NCBI GenBank assembly: GCA_964514395.1
Contig: CAZEQK010000015.1
Coordinates: 1 to 64,000 of the forward strand
Length of the DNA stretch: 64,000 bases
From: CAZEQK01 sp964514395
Lineage (GTDB): Bacteria > Bacillota > Bacilli > Tepidibacillales > Tepidibacillaceae
Direction: 5' to 3'
In this document: one piece after another, positions 9,543 through 17,120 of the stretch
Layout: each line of letters opens with the position of its first letter
Numbering within the stretch: position 1 is the stretch's first letter
Program-made: the position numbers and the translations under genes
Notes under the pieces: generated by a model
The model's database searches: none
What the model was told of the DNA's origin: nothing
What the model saw: only the letters and a program-made list of their open reading frames with translations

Positions 9543-10411
9543 TTCTTCTAACAGGAGCAAATGGACAATTAGGACAGGATTTCCAAAAATTATTTCAAGA
9601 GAAGGGTATAACATATCTCGCAACGGATTATCTTGCAATAAATGGCTGTGAGGCGCTTGATATAACAAACCAAAGTGCTTTGGAGGATTTTGTTGAAGGA
9701 AAATCGATCGATATGATCATCAATTGTGCGGCTTACAATAATGTAGATAAAGCGGAAGAGGAAAAGGATAAAGCCTTTGAATTAAACTATCAAGCACCCA
9801 GAAATTTAGCCTTCATAGCAAAGAAACTAGATGTACCATTTGTAACCTACTCAACGGATTTTGTCTTTGATGGAGAAAAGAGTGGCCCATATGTAGAAGA
9901 GGATAGGACAAATCCACTAGGTATCTATGGGGAGTCTAAGTATCAAGGAGAAAATGCTGTATTTGAAGCATACGATAAAGCATTTGTTATTCGAACCTCC
10001 TGGGTTTTTGGGATGGGGAATCATAATTTTAACAAATCGATTATTAACTGGTCAAAATCCAAAAATGAATTGAAGATCGTAGATGACCAAATATCTGTTC
10101 CAACCTATTCAATGGACCTTGCAGATTTCTCATGGGACTTAATTCAGTCTGGCAAATATGGCTTATACCATCTTTCGAATAGTGGAGAAGCAAGTAAATA
10201 CGATCAGGCAAAATATGTTTTGGATTGCGTAAAGTGGCAAGGTGATTTGAAAAGAGCTAAAACAGCAGATTTTGTCTTACCAGCTAAAAGAGCAAAGTAC
10301 TCGAAATTAGACAGCTCTAAAGCGGAAAAAGTAATAGGAAGAAAAATCCCCCATTGGCAGGATGGAATAGATAGATTTTTAGAGGAAATGAAAAAGGCAG
10401 GAGAGATTTAA
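9539..10411 (+). CDS. rfbD: dTDP-4-dehydrorhamnose reductase
   Basis: RmlD reduces the 4-keto group to give dTDP-L-rhamnose. The 290-residue SDR protein has the NAD(P)-binding TGANGQLGQDF (5-15), a DVPFVTYSTDFVFDG block, and the YGESKYQGE catalytic Tyr-x-x-x-Lys. The ATG shares ATGA with the rfbC stop, and GAGAGG lies upstream. The stop is directly followed by the ATG of rfbB. It belongs to the extended SDR family with full length. Confidence 0.96.
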   Translation: MILLTGANGQLGQDFQKLFQEKGITYLATDYLAINGCEALDITNQSALEDFVEGKSIDMIINCAAYNNVDKAEEEKDKAFELNYQAPRNLAFIAKKLDVPFVTYSTDFVFDGEKSGPYVEEDRTNPLGIYGESKYQGENAVFEAYDKAFVIRTSWVFGMGNHNFNKSIINWSKSKNELKIVDDQISVPTYSMDLADFSWDLIQSGKYGLYHLSNSGEASKYDQAKYVLDCVKWQGDLKRAKTADFVLPAKRAKYSKLDSSKAEKVIGRKIPHWQDGIDRFLEEMKKAGEI

Positions 10412-11611
10412 ATGAAAACATATCTTGTAACTGGAGCGGCAGGATTTATTGGCGCTAATTTTATAAAATATATGCTTGGAAAGTACGATGACATTAAAAT
10501 TATTATATTAGACAAGCTTACCTATGCAGGAAACCTAAGAACAATCGAGCAAGAATTAAAAGATGACAGAGTGGACTTTATTAAGGGTGATATTAAGAAT
10601 AAAGAATTAGTGGAGAATATCTTTTATAGATATAAGCTAGATTATGTGGTCAATTTTGCTGCTGAATCCCATGTGGATAGATCAATTGAAGAGCCTCAGA
10701 TTTTTTTGGAGACCAATATTCTTGGTACTCAGAATCTATTGGAAGTGGCTAAATCCCATTGGATGGTGGGAAGGGATGATAATGGTTATCCCCAATACAA
10801 AGAAGGGGTTAAGTATTTACAGGTTTCCACCGATGAAGTCTATGGATCACTTTCTAAGGATTACGATGAACCCCAAGAACTAATCCTTGATAATGAAGAA
10901 GTGAAAAGCATTATAAAGGACCGCGTTGCTTTAAAAACATATGGGAAACAGTTTTTTACTGAAGCAACCCCCCTTGATCCTAGAAGTCCCTATTCTTCGT
11001 CGAAGACAAGTGCAGATTTATTTGTTCGTGCCTATGCTGAGACATATCATATGCCAGTAAATATTACTAGATGTAGTAATAATTATGGTCCCTATCATTT
11101 TCCTGAAAAGCTAATACCATTAATGATAAAAAATGTGCTAGAGGGAAAGAAGCTTCCTGTATATGGTGAAGGAAAAAATGTAAGGGATTGGTTGTATGTG
11201 GAAGACCATGCAAAAGCAATCGACATGGTGTTAAGTAGTGGAAAAGTTGGTGAAATTTACAATGTTGGTGGTTTTAATGAAGAAGAAAATATTAATATTG
11301 TAAAGCTTATCATCGATACGATTGCTAAGATTATGAAGGAAGAATCAGCGCATCAAGCAGTTTTAAAAACGAATCTAAATCATATTAATTATAATTTAAT
11401 TACCTATGTGAAAGATAGACTGGGGCATGATATGCGATATGCAATCGATCCAACAAAAATAACAACAGAGTTGGGTTGGTATCCAGAAACTTCCTTTAAA
11501 GCAGGGATAGAAAAAACGATTCGTTGGTATCTAAATAATCAGGATTGGGTCGAAGAAGTAGTAAGTGGAGATTATCAAAAGTATTATGAAAAAATGTACA
11601 AGGATAGATAA
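10412..11611 (+). CDS. rfbB: dTDP-glucose 4,6-dehydratase
   Basis: RmlB dehydrates dTDP-glucose to the 4-keto-6-deoxy sugar. It shows GAAGFIGANF near residue 8, the VSTDEVYGS block with the catalytic Asp-Glu pair, and YSSSKTSAD with the catalytic Tyr-Lys. At 399 residues it is longer than the usual 320-350. The extra sequence is an insertion after STDEVYGS (about residues 150-185) and another near the C-terminus (about 300-335), a layout I recall from some clostridial RmlB proteins. It is the last gene of the run and is followed after four bases by a terminator. The rfb order here is A-C-D-B. Confidence 0.95.
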   Translation: MKTYLVTGAAGFIGANFIKYMLGKYDDIKIIILDKLTYAGNLRTIEQELKDDRVDFIKGDIKNKELVENIFYRYKLDYVVNFAAESHVDRSIEEPQIFLETNILGTQNLLEVAKSHWMVGRDDNGYPQYKEGVKYLQVSTDEVYGSLSKDYDEPQELILDNEEVKSIIKDRVALKTYGKQFFTEATPLDPRSPYSSSKTSADLFVRAYAETYHMPVNITRCSNNYGPYHFPEKLIPLMIKNVLEGKKLPVYGEGKNVRDWLYVEDHAKAIDMVLSSGKVGEIYNVGGFNEEENINIVKLIIDTIAKIMKEESAHQAVLKTNLNHINYNLITYVKDRLGHDMRYAIDPTKITTELGWYPETSFKAGIEKTIRWYLNNQDWVEEVVSGDYQKYYEKMYKDR

Positions 11612-11615
11612 TCAT

Positions 11616-11657
11616 AAAAGAAATCACGAAGGTTTTTGCTATTCGTGATTTCTTTTT
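11616..11657 (+). terminator. Terminator of the rfb unit
   Basis: A 15-bp perfect stem (11616-11630 with 11642-11656) has its arms starting AAAAGAAATCACGAA and ends in a T-rich tract. It lies right behind rfbB. The A-rich 5' arm means it could also end the short minus-strand gene that converges from the right. Confidence 0.9.
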
Positions 11658-11677
11658 ATTCAATATATCTACTGGTG

Positions 11678-11851
11678 TTAAAGTTTATTACCTTTATTAT
11701 TTATTTCATTGATAGACTCATTCCTTAACATTTGGGATAGGTCTTGAATCGTTTTATCTAATAAATCTCCTTTATATTTTGAAAAAATAGACCTTTTTTC
11801 TTTTTTTAAGATGTTTAGAATGAGTTGCTTTTGCTGTTTAGATATTAACAT
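11678..11851 (-). CDS. Small charged protein of unknown function
   Basis: A 57-residue basic, helical protein starting MLISKQQKQLIL. It has no membrane segment, no cysteines and no family I recognise. The start is set by AAAGGTG followed by a six-base spacer to the ATG at 11851. A longer frame exists but lacks a ribosome site. The C-terminal half (KTIQDLSQMLRNESINE) looks like a short amphipathic helix. It converges with the rfb unit and may share that terminator. It could be a small regulatory or sporulation-related protein, but nothing in the sequence shows this. Confidence 0.6.
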   Translation of the reverse strand: MLISKQQKQLILNILKKEKRSIFSKYKGDLLDKTIQDLSQMLRNESINEINNKGNKL

Positions 11852-12250
11852 ATACATCACCTTTACATTAGTAATTACCTTTAATTTTAAATCTTTTAGT
11901 AACATTCAACAAGTAGTATTGGCTAAGTAAATATAATAGTTTTTTATCAAAAGGAAGATTTTTTTTATTAAAGTGTTATAACTGATCATAAATAAAATAT
12001 ATTTTATTAAATGATATTTTGTACCACCACTTAAAAATTCTTAAAATCGTATTATTTAGGTAGGAAACTTCTATATTTTTATTTTTAAAGGTCTTATAAT
12101 GAGGTGGTATGGGTATACAATCACAGAAAATTGTGGAGAGGATTATATGTATCTCTTTTTTTTTCTTAGATTTTGATTTATGATAGAAAAAGCAACATAA
12201 TAAGGCGAAATTAGTCTAAATATGTAGGATAATCTATCCGAGGTGAAAGA
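11852..12250. other. Intergenic region, upstream of divergent genes
   Basis: About 400 AT-rich bases without a credible gene. A TATAAT at 12095-12100 could be the -10 of a promoter for the epimerase gene, but no good -35 partner is visible. A weak 4-5 bp hairpin (12137-12156) followed by nine T could pause or stop transcription before the epimerase. GAGGTGAAAG ends just before the ATG at 12251. Confidence 0.4.
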
Positions 12251-13162
12251 ATGAAAATTTTGGTAACAGGTGGAGCAGGCTTTGTAGGTTCCCACATCGT
12301 TGATCTTCTAATCAATAATGAACATGAGGTTATCGTAGTGGATTCCTTAATCAGCGGAAAAAAAGAAAATATAAACAAAAAAGCAAAATTTTATCCTTTA
12401 GATATTCGTACGAAAGAGTTAGAGGATGTGTTTGCAAGTGAGCGCCCAGAAATAGTCTATCATTTAGCAGCACAATCAAAAGTTACCCCTTCAATGAAGG
12501 ACCCAAACTATGATCAATCGGTAAATATAGGAGGTACAATAAATATATTAGAATTGATGAAGAAGTATGAAGTAAAAAAGATCATCTATTCTTCATCAGC
12601 AGCATTATATGGTGACCCAATTGCTTTGCCGATTAAAGAAGAAGACCATCCATTAAACCCAATATCACCATATGGTATGTCAAAATGGGCTTCAGAGAGA
12701 TATATTGAATTGTATTACAGAATGTATGGTATTCAATATACGATTTTCCGCTATGCTAATATCTATGGTCCAAGACAGCAGGCGACTGGTGAAGGTGGGG
12801 TGATTGCCATATTTATAGACAGGCTAAGGCTTAACCAATCACTCACAATAAATGGAGATGGCAGACACACAAGAGACTATGTATTTGTGAAGGATGTCGC
12901 AAAGGCAAATCTACTTGCAATCGATAAGGGAAATCAATCGATTATCAATATAAGCAGTGGCCAAGCAATCTCTTTATTAGAACTAATAAAAATGCTTGAA
13001 ACCATAACAGAAAAGAAAATAGAAATTATCCATGGGAAAGAACGAAAAGGAGATATTATCCACAGTACCTTAGATCCAAGTATAAGTCAGGAACTATTAG
13101 CTTGGGAAGCGACAACACCTCTTATCGAAGGACTTAAGTTAACATTAAAAGAGAGCCAATGA
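12251..13162 (+). CDS. NAD-dependent nucleotide-sugar epimerase (GalE-like)
   Basis: This extended SDR enzyme probably interconverts UDP-glucose/galactose or UDP-GlcNAc/GalNAc. The NAD site GGAGFVGSH is at residues 7-15, the catalytic Ser lies in IYSSSAALYGD, and YGMSK carries the Tyr-Lys pair. The later FRYANIYGPRQ block is typical of GalE-like enzymes. The 303-residue length is ordinary. The stop codon sits in the loop of a perfect GAGCCAA/TTGGCTC hairpin, and the small repeat element at 13172 follows. It is isolated from the rfb genes by a terminator and from tagO by a minus-strand gene. The substrate cannot be fixed from sequence. Confidence 0.87.
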   Translation: MKILVTGGAGFVGSHIVDLLINNEHEVIVVDSLISGKKENINKKAKFYPLDIRTKELEDVFASERPEIVYHLAAQSKVTPSMKDPNYDQSVNIGGTINILELMKKYEVKKIIYSSSAALYGDPIALPIKEEDHPLNPISPYGMSKWASERYIELYYRMYGIQYTIFRYANIYGPRQQATGEGGVIAIFIDRLRLNQSLTINGDGRHTRDYVFVKDVAKANLLAIDKGNQSIINISSGQAISLLELIKMLETITEKKIEIIHGKERKGDIIHSTLDPSISQELLAWEATTPLIEGLKLTLKESQ

Positions 13163-13171
13163 TTGGCTCTT

Positions 13172-13249
13172 AGACTGATGAAAAACTGCCACTTCGTACA
13201 CTCAGCCCGTGGATTTCTTGACGCCTAGAACTCGACTTTCTCACAGTCT
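13172..13249. repeat. Palindromic intergenic element, short copy
   Basis: Starts AGACTGATGA and ends CTCACAGTCT. It shares the core TACACTCAGCCCGTGG, then a CGCCTAGAACTCG block, with the copy at 25436. Compared with that copy it lacks about 43 internal bases, including one arm of the inner stem. The outer AGACTG/CAGTCT arms are inverted. The element lies between convergent genes, as does the other copy. No coding capacity is seen. Confidence 0.8.
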
Positions 13250-13266
13250 CCAGTTTGTAGACATTG

Positions 13267-14085
13267 TTAATTATTTTTTAGCTGAAGGATTTCTTGAGGG
13301 ATTGCTGGTTCTTCATCTCCCTGATAGCTTTCATCTTCACTAAAATAGCTATCAATATGATAAACATATGTTTTGTGATTCTCAAGGTTTTCAATTTTAT
13401 AAATGGCATAGATTCTTCGTGGTAATAAAGTATCAGGGTAAACAAGTAGCTTTATCGTGCCTTCTCTAAAAATATAGGGGAAATGGTAATCCTCATTTTC
13501 AATAATGTTTGGGAAGGTTCTAGATAAATAATTAGGATCAACAGAATAAAAATAAACAACAAATTGCCCACGATTTTCTGATTTATAATGCTTTGCATAC
13601 CGATTTAATATTTCAGAATTAAAAGGTAATAATTCTATGGTAGTATAAGCGTTTCTATCTTTATAAATCCATTGATTCGATTTTCGATCAAGCGAAAAGT
13701 ACATCTTATTTTTAAAATATAATTCTTTTGTAGGTAGAAGAACTTGAGTACCGCCGCTTGGCTTGTAAGTAAGGGATGTATCTTCATCTGATTCCTTATT
13801 ATTACTATCTTGATCAAAGGTTTCAACATTTTTAAGATGAAGGTATTTACTCCAAGCATCATACGTACCTTCTCTTTTAAACTGCCATTGATTGGTTACT
13901 TCGTTATTAACATTATATTCATCGATGGCGAATCCTGATTTGAATTTAATAACATGTGTTGTATTTATTTTGTCTACCATCTGATGGTATAAATGATCCA
14001 TAGGAGGTTCTTTTGTTAAGGCCATACCGATATAGAGAGAGATTATACTGGTCGCGATGAAACTAATGATCCAAAATTTTTTCAT
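13267..14085 (-). CDS. Exported or membrane-anchored protein of unknown function
   Basis: A 272-residue protein with a single N-terminal hydrophobic segment (about residues 4-23) that could be an uncleaved anchor, followed by an extracellular part rich in aromatic and charged residues and predicted beta strands. The fold reminded me of LolA-like or DUF-type lipoprotein domains, but there is no lipobox cysteine and I do not recognise the family. AAAGGAAA precedes the ATG. It is transcribed opposite to tagO, with a shared intergenic region. Location beside cell-wall polymer genes hints at an envelope role only. Confidence 0.7.
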   Translation of the reverse strand: MKKFWIISFIATSIISLYIGMALTKEPPMDHLYHQMVDKINTTHVIKFKSGFAIDEYNVNNEVTNQWQFKREGTYDAWSKYLHLKNVETFDQDSNNKESDEDTSLTYKPSGGTQVLLPTKELYFKNKMYFSLDRKSNQWIYKDRNAYTTIELLPFNSEILNRYAKHYKSENRGQFVVYFYSVDPNYLSRTFPNIIENEDYHFPYIFREGTIKLLVYPDTLLPRRIYAIYKIENLENHKTYVYHIDSYFSEDESYQGDEEPAIPQEILQLKNN

Positions 14086-14140
14086 GATCAGTTTCCTTTC
14101 ATAAATATATAAAAAAATCTTGTTCTACTTATGTTTTTTA

Positions 14141-14162
14141 TATTACAATCATCACTGTAATA
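14141..14162. promoter_or_regulatory. Inverted repeat between divergent genes (possible operator)
   Basis: TATTACA and TGTAATA form perfect 7-bp arms with an 8-bp spacer, between the minus-strand exported-protein gene and tagO. Its position suits an operator or a leader hairpin. There is no further evidence. Confidence 0.3.
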
Positions 14163-14215
14163 ATACTAGTGTTTTTTTAAAATGTATAGATATTTATAGA
14201 AAAGAGGATACACTT

Positions 14216-15307
14216 ATGTCTTGGTTTTTTATGTTTATCACCCCGTTAATACTATCTGTAGTATTCACACCAATTATAAAAAAAATAGCTATAAAAATAA
14301 ATGCAGTTGATCATCCTAATGCTAGAAAGGTTCATACAAAAGTGATGCCTCGACTCGGTGGGCTTGCCATATTTTTATCAGCGACGATTGGACTAATCAT
14401 CTTTGCAAAAGAAACCTCGGAGCCTTTAGTTTGGATGATTGCTGGTAGCATTATTATTGTCATAGCAGGTATTATTGATGATATTACTCCTTTGTCACCC
14501 AAAACAAAACTAATATTTCAAATTGTAGCAGCATTTATTGTCGTCTACGGAGGAGTAAGAATCCAATTTATAAATGTTCCTTTATCTGATTATGTGATAC
14601 ATTTAGGGAATTGGAGCTGGTTTATTTCTATTTTGTGGATTGTAGGTATTAGCAATGCGCTTAATTTAATTGATGGATTAGATGGTTTGGCTGCAGGAGT
14701 ATCATCTATTTCCTTACTAACCATTTTTGTTATGTCACTCATTATGAACAATGGCTTAGTAGCCCAAATTACATTAATTCTATTAGGCGCAACCATTGGC
14801 TTTTTATTCTTTAATTTCTATCCAGCCAAAATATTTATGGGAGATTCTGGCTCGTTATATTTAGGCTTCTTTTTAGCTACTCTATCATTATTAGGCTTTA
14901 AAAATGTTGCAGTTGTATCATATCTTGTTCCAATTATTATCTTAGCTGTACCAATTTTTGATACATTCTTTGCGATCATACGACGTTTTCGTTTGAAATT
15001 ACCGATTTCTTCGCCAGATAAAAAGCATTTACATCATTGTCTGATTGATATGGGTTTTTCTCATCAAAAAACAGTTCTAATGATTTATGCAATAAATATC
15101 TTATTTGGAATGGCAGCCATCTTTTTATCCCAAACAACAGTATGGATTGCGATCATCGTTTTATTATTTTTAATTTTATTTACCCTAGTAGGGGCAGAAT
15201 GGACAGGGATTATGGGTGAAACGAGAAAGCCAATCACTAGATTTATCATCTGGTTAGGTACATGGCTTGCTAGTACAGTAATGAATAAACCAGATTTTAG
15301 AGGATAA
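14216..15307 (+). CDS. tagO: Undecaprenyl-phosphate N-acetylglucosaminyl-1-phosphate transferase
   Basis: This polytopic MraY/WecA-family enzyme transfers GlcNAc-1-phosphate to undecaprenyl phosphate and starts wall polymer synthesis. Signatures include DHPNARKVH near residue 43, VMPRLGG, IDDITPLSPK, the LIDGLDGLAAG block, FMGDSGSLYLG, and the C-terminal SSPDKKHLHH histidine motif. About eleven hydrophobic segments are visible in 363 residues. The ATG at 14216 is chosen for AAAGAGGA seven bases upstream. A longer frame from 14120 lacks this and adds an odd Cys-rich extension. The stop codon runs directly into the 105-bp repeat array, and an LCP ligase gene follows it. Confidence 0.94.
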   Translation: MSWFFMFITPLILSVVFTPIIKKIAIKINAVDHPNARKVHTKVMPRLGGLAIFLSATIGLIIFAKETSEPLVWMIAGSIIIVIAGIIDDITPLSPKTKLIFQIVAAFIVVYGGVRIQFINVPLSDYVIHLGNWSWFISILWIVGISNALNLIDGLDGLAAGVSSISLLTIFVMSLIMNNGLVAQITLILLGATIGFLFFNFYPAKIFMGDSGSLYLGFFLATLSLLGFKNVAVVSYLVPIIILAVPIFDTFFAIIRRFRLKLPISSPDKKHLHHCLIDMGFSHQKTVLMIYAINILFGMAAIFLSQTTVWIAIIVLLFLILFTLVGAEWTGIMGETRKPITRFIIWLGTWLASTVMNKPDFRG

Positions 15308-15465
15308 AGTGAAACTTCATTCAGGCGGTTTACCTGAATGTTAGTTGACCTTATCCAGGAGCTTAGCGCCGCTTATGACAAAAGGAAATAGCGGCGGTTA
15401 GCTGTCGGGCAAAGTGAAACTTCATTCAGGCGGTTTACCTGAATGTTAGTTGACCTTATCCAGGA

Positions 15466-15565
15466 NNNNNNNNNNNNNNNNNNNNNNNNNNNNNNNNNNN
15501 NNNNNNNNNNNNNNNNNNNNNNNNNNNNNNNNNNNNNNNNNNNNNNNNNNNNNNNNNNNNNNNNN
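15466..15565. other. Assembly gap (100 N)
   Basis: Exactly 100 N within the 105-bp array. The flanks (CAGGA before, CTTAGCG after) differ from a continuous unit by one missing base, so the true gap should be 1 plus a multiple of about 105 bases. Confidence 0.95.
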
Positions 15566-15669
15566 CTTAGCGCCGCTTATGACAAAAGGAAATAGCGGCG
15601 GTTAGCTGTCGGGCAAAGTGGAACTTCATTCAGACGGTTTATCTGAATGTTAGAGACACTTATCCAGGA

Positions 15670-15769
15670 NNNNNNNNNNNNNNNNNNNNNNNNNNNNNNN
15701 NNNNNNNNNNNNNNNNNNNNNNNNNNNNNNNNNNNNNNNNNNNNNNNNNNNNNNNNNNNNNNNNNNNNN
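15670..15769. other. Assembly gap (100 N)
   Basis: Exactly 100 N, starting after CAGGA and ending at the AAAGTGG of the next unit. By the repeat phase it should replace about 50 bases plus a multiple of 105. Confidence 0.95.
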
Positions 15770-16036
15770 AAAGTGGAACTTCATTCAGACGGTTTATCTG
15801 AATGTTAGAGACACTTATCCAGGAGGTTAGCGCTGCTTATGACAAAAGGAAATAGCAGCGATTAGCTATCGGGCAAAGTGGAACTTCATTCAGACGGTTT
15901 ATCTGAATATTAGAGACACTTATCCAGGAGGTTAGCGCTGCTTATGACAAAAGGAAATAGCGGCGATTAGCTACCTTAGCAAAGTGGCAAAGAGAAACTT
16001 TATATGTAGTAAAAATTACTCAGAGGATGACCTAAT

Positions 16037-17047
16037 ATGAAAAAAACAAATTTATCTAGGATTGAAAAGAGGAGGAAGAAAATAAAAAGAGGGCTTTTGA
16101 TCTCCTTTTTTTCTACAATCATTTTATTAGCTTCTGTCGGAGGGTATTTTATACACCTATATAATCAGTTTGGAGATAATGTATACCAAAATAAAGGTAA
16201 GAACCAAGATCAAAACAATGGTACGGAAGAACAAATAAAAGAAGCTCCTAATCCATTTGGGATTTCTGATTTATTTGCAAATACCTTTGATAAACCGATG
16301 ACGATATTAGTATTAGGCTTGGATTCAAGGCAGGGTGAATCTCTAAAGACTGCTAGAACCGACACAATCATGATCATGACAATTAATCCAAAAACAAAAC
16401 AGATTGCTACCGTTTCTTTTCCAAGAGATTCCTATGTAATGTTACCTCAGCTTGATCATCAAAAAATAAACAGTGCCATGTATTACGGTGGGATACCACT
16501 GCTAAAATCAACGATTGAGTATAATTTTGATGTTAATATTGATCATTATGTAGCAGTAGATTTTGTTGCATTTGAGAAAATTGTTGATTTATTGGGTGGG
16601 CTTGATGTGTACACACCCTCAAGTATGTATTATGTAGCAAGTGATATTCATGTTGAATTAAAGCCTGGAACTCATCATCTAAATGGAGAGGAATTGCTTG
16701 GTTATGTAAGGTATCGTCATGATTCAGACGGTGACCTTGGTCGAATCAAGAGACAACAATTTGCAATAAGAGCATTAGGGGAGAAGGCAACCGAATTAAA
16801 AAATATGATTAAAGTACCACAGCTTTTAAATATTTTAGGGAAGAATATTATAACGGATATTAATAAGACAGACATGTATTCCATTATAAAAACATATCGA
16901 AACTTCTCAAAAAGCGACTGGCATCCTTTGACCTTAGGTGGAGAAGTTGCGAGGTCGAGCAAGGATAACTTATGGTATTATTTTTATACAGAAAAGGATA
17001 GACAACAGGTGACATCATTTGTTCAAAGATATTTGAATGGAAAATAA
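16037..17047 (+). CDS. LytR-CpsA-Psr (LCP) family wall-polymer ligase
   Basis: LCP proteins attach polyprenyl-linked anionic polymers to peptidoglycan outside the membrane. The 336-residue protein has a basic N-terminus, one membrane anchor (about residues 19-40), a Gln/Asn-rich linker, and the LCP domain from about 90. Visible LCP motifs are LVLGLDSR, ARTDTIM with the Arg-x-Asp pair, SFPRDSYV, and the RYRHDSDGDLGRIKRQQ block. It sits directly after the repeat array, and GAGGATGACCTAAT precedes the ATG. With tagO upstream and csaB/tagA downstream it most likely ligates the secondary wall polymer, as TagTUV proteins do. Confidence 0.93.
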   Translation: MKKTNLSRIEKRRKKIKRGLLISFFSTIILLASVGGYFIHLYNQFGDNVYQNKGKNQDQNNGTEEQIKEAPNPFGISDLFANTFDKPMTILVLGLDSRQGESLKTARTDTIMIMTINPKTKQIATVSFPRDSYVMLPQLDHQKINSAMYYGGIPLLKSTIEYNFDVNIDHYVAVDFVAFEKIVDLLGGLDVYTPSSMYYVASDIHVELKPGTHHLNGEELLGYVRYRHDSDGDLGRIKRQQFAIRALGEKATELKNMIKVPQLLNILGKNIITDINKTDMYSIIKTYRNFSKSDWHPLTLGGEVARSSKDNLWYYFYTEKDRQQVTSFVQRYLNGK

Positions 17048-17075
17048 AACTTGGTGTATACCAAGTTTTATTTAT
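17044..17075 (+). terminator. Terminator after the LCP gene
   Basis: A perfect 12-bp stem (17044-17055 with 17060-17071), with arms starting ATAAAACTTGGT and a GTAT loop, overlaps the LCP stop codon. It is followed by TTTATAT. The next gene starts 46 bp later, so it needs its own promoter or read-through. Confidence 0.8.
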
Positions 17076-17120
17076 ATATTTGAGCTTAACAACGTATTAA
17101 AATGGAAGGAGTCAGATGAA

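Larger units (their letters stand above)
15306..15980 (+). repeat. Array of about 105-bp tandem repeats with two conserved hairpins
   Basis: Units begin AAAGTGRAACTTCATTCAG at 15306, 15411, 15615, 15770 and 15875, and the array ends near 15980. The full units are 105, 105 and 106 bp. Two 100-N gaps interrupt it, so the copy number is unknown (at least five, probably more). Each unit holds hairpin 1, CATTCAGG-CGGTTTA-CCTGAATG, which in later units becomes CATTCAGA/TCTGAATG. It also holds hairpin 2, CGCCGCT/AGCGGCG, which becomes CGCTGCT/AGCAGCG in later units. These are paired, compensatory changes. There is no T-run, no spacer diversity and no transposase. The array fills the whole tagO-to-LCP interval. 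Confidence 0.9.

Noticed and set aside
12106..12180. Leader-peptide attenuator before the epimerase gene
   Set aside because: The hairpin has only 4-5 pairs and the ATG lies almost on the presumed -10. The evidence is too weak.
11906..12250. Hidden gene in the long intergenic stretch
   Set aside because: Both strands are AT-rich and broken by stops. No frame has a start with a ribosome site and a plausible length.
14141..14162. PhoP box for tagO
   Set aside because: The TTACA motifs are inverted, whereas PhoP sites are direct repeats. I kept it only as a possible operator.
15306..15980. CRISPR array
   Set aside because: The whole 105-bp unit is repeated with no unique spacers, and no cas genes are near.
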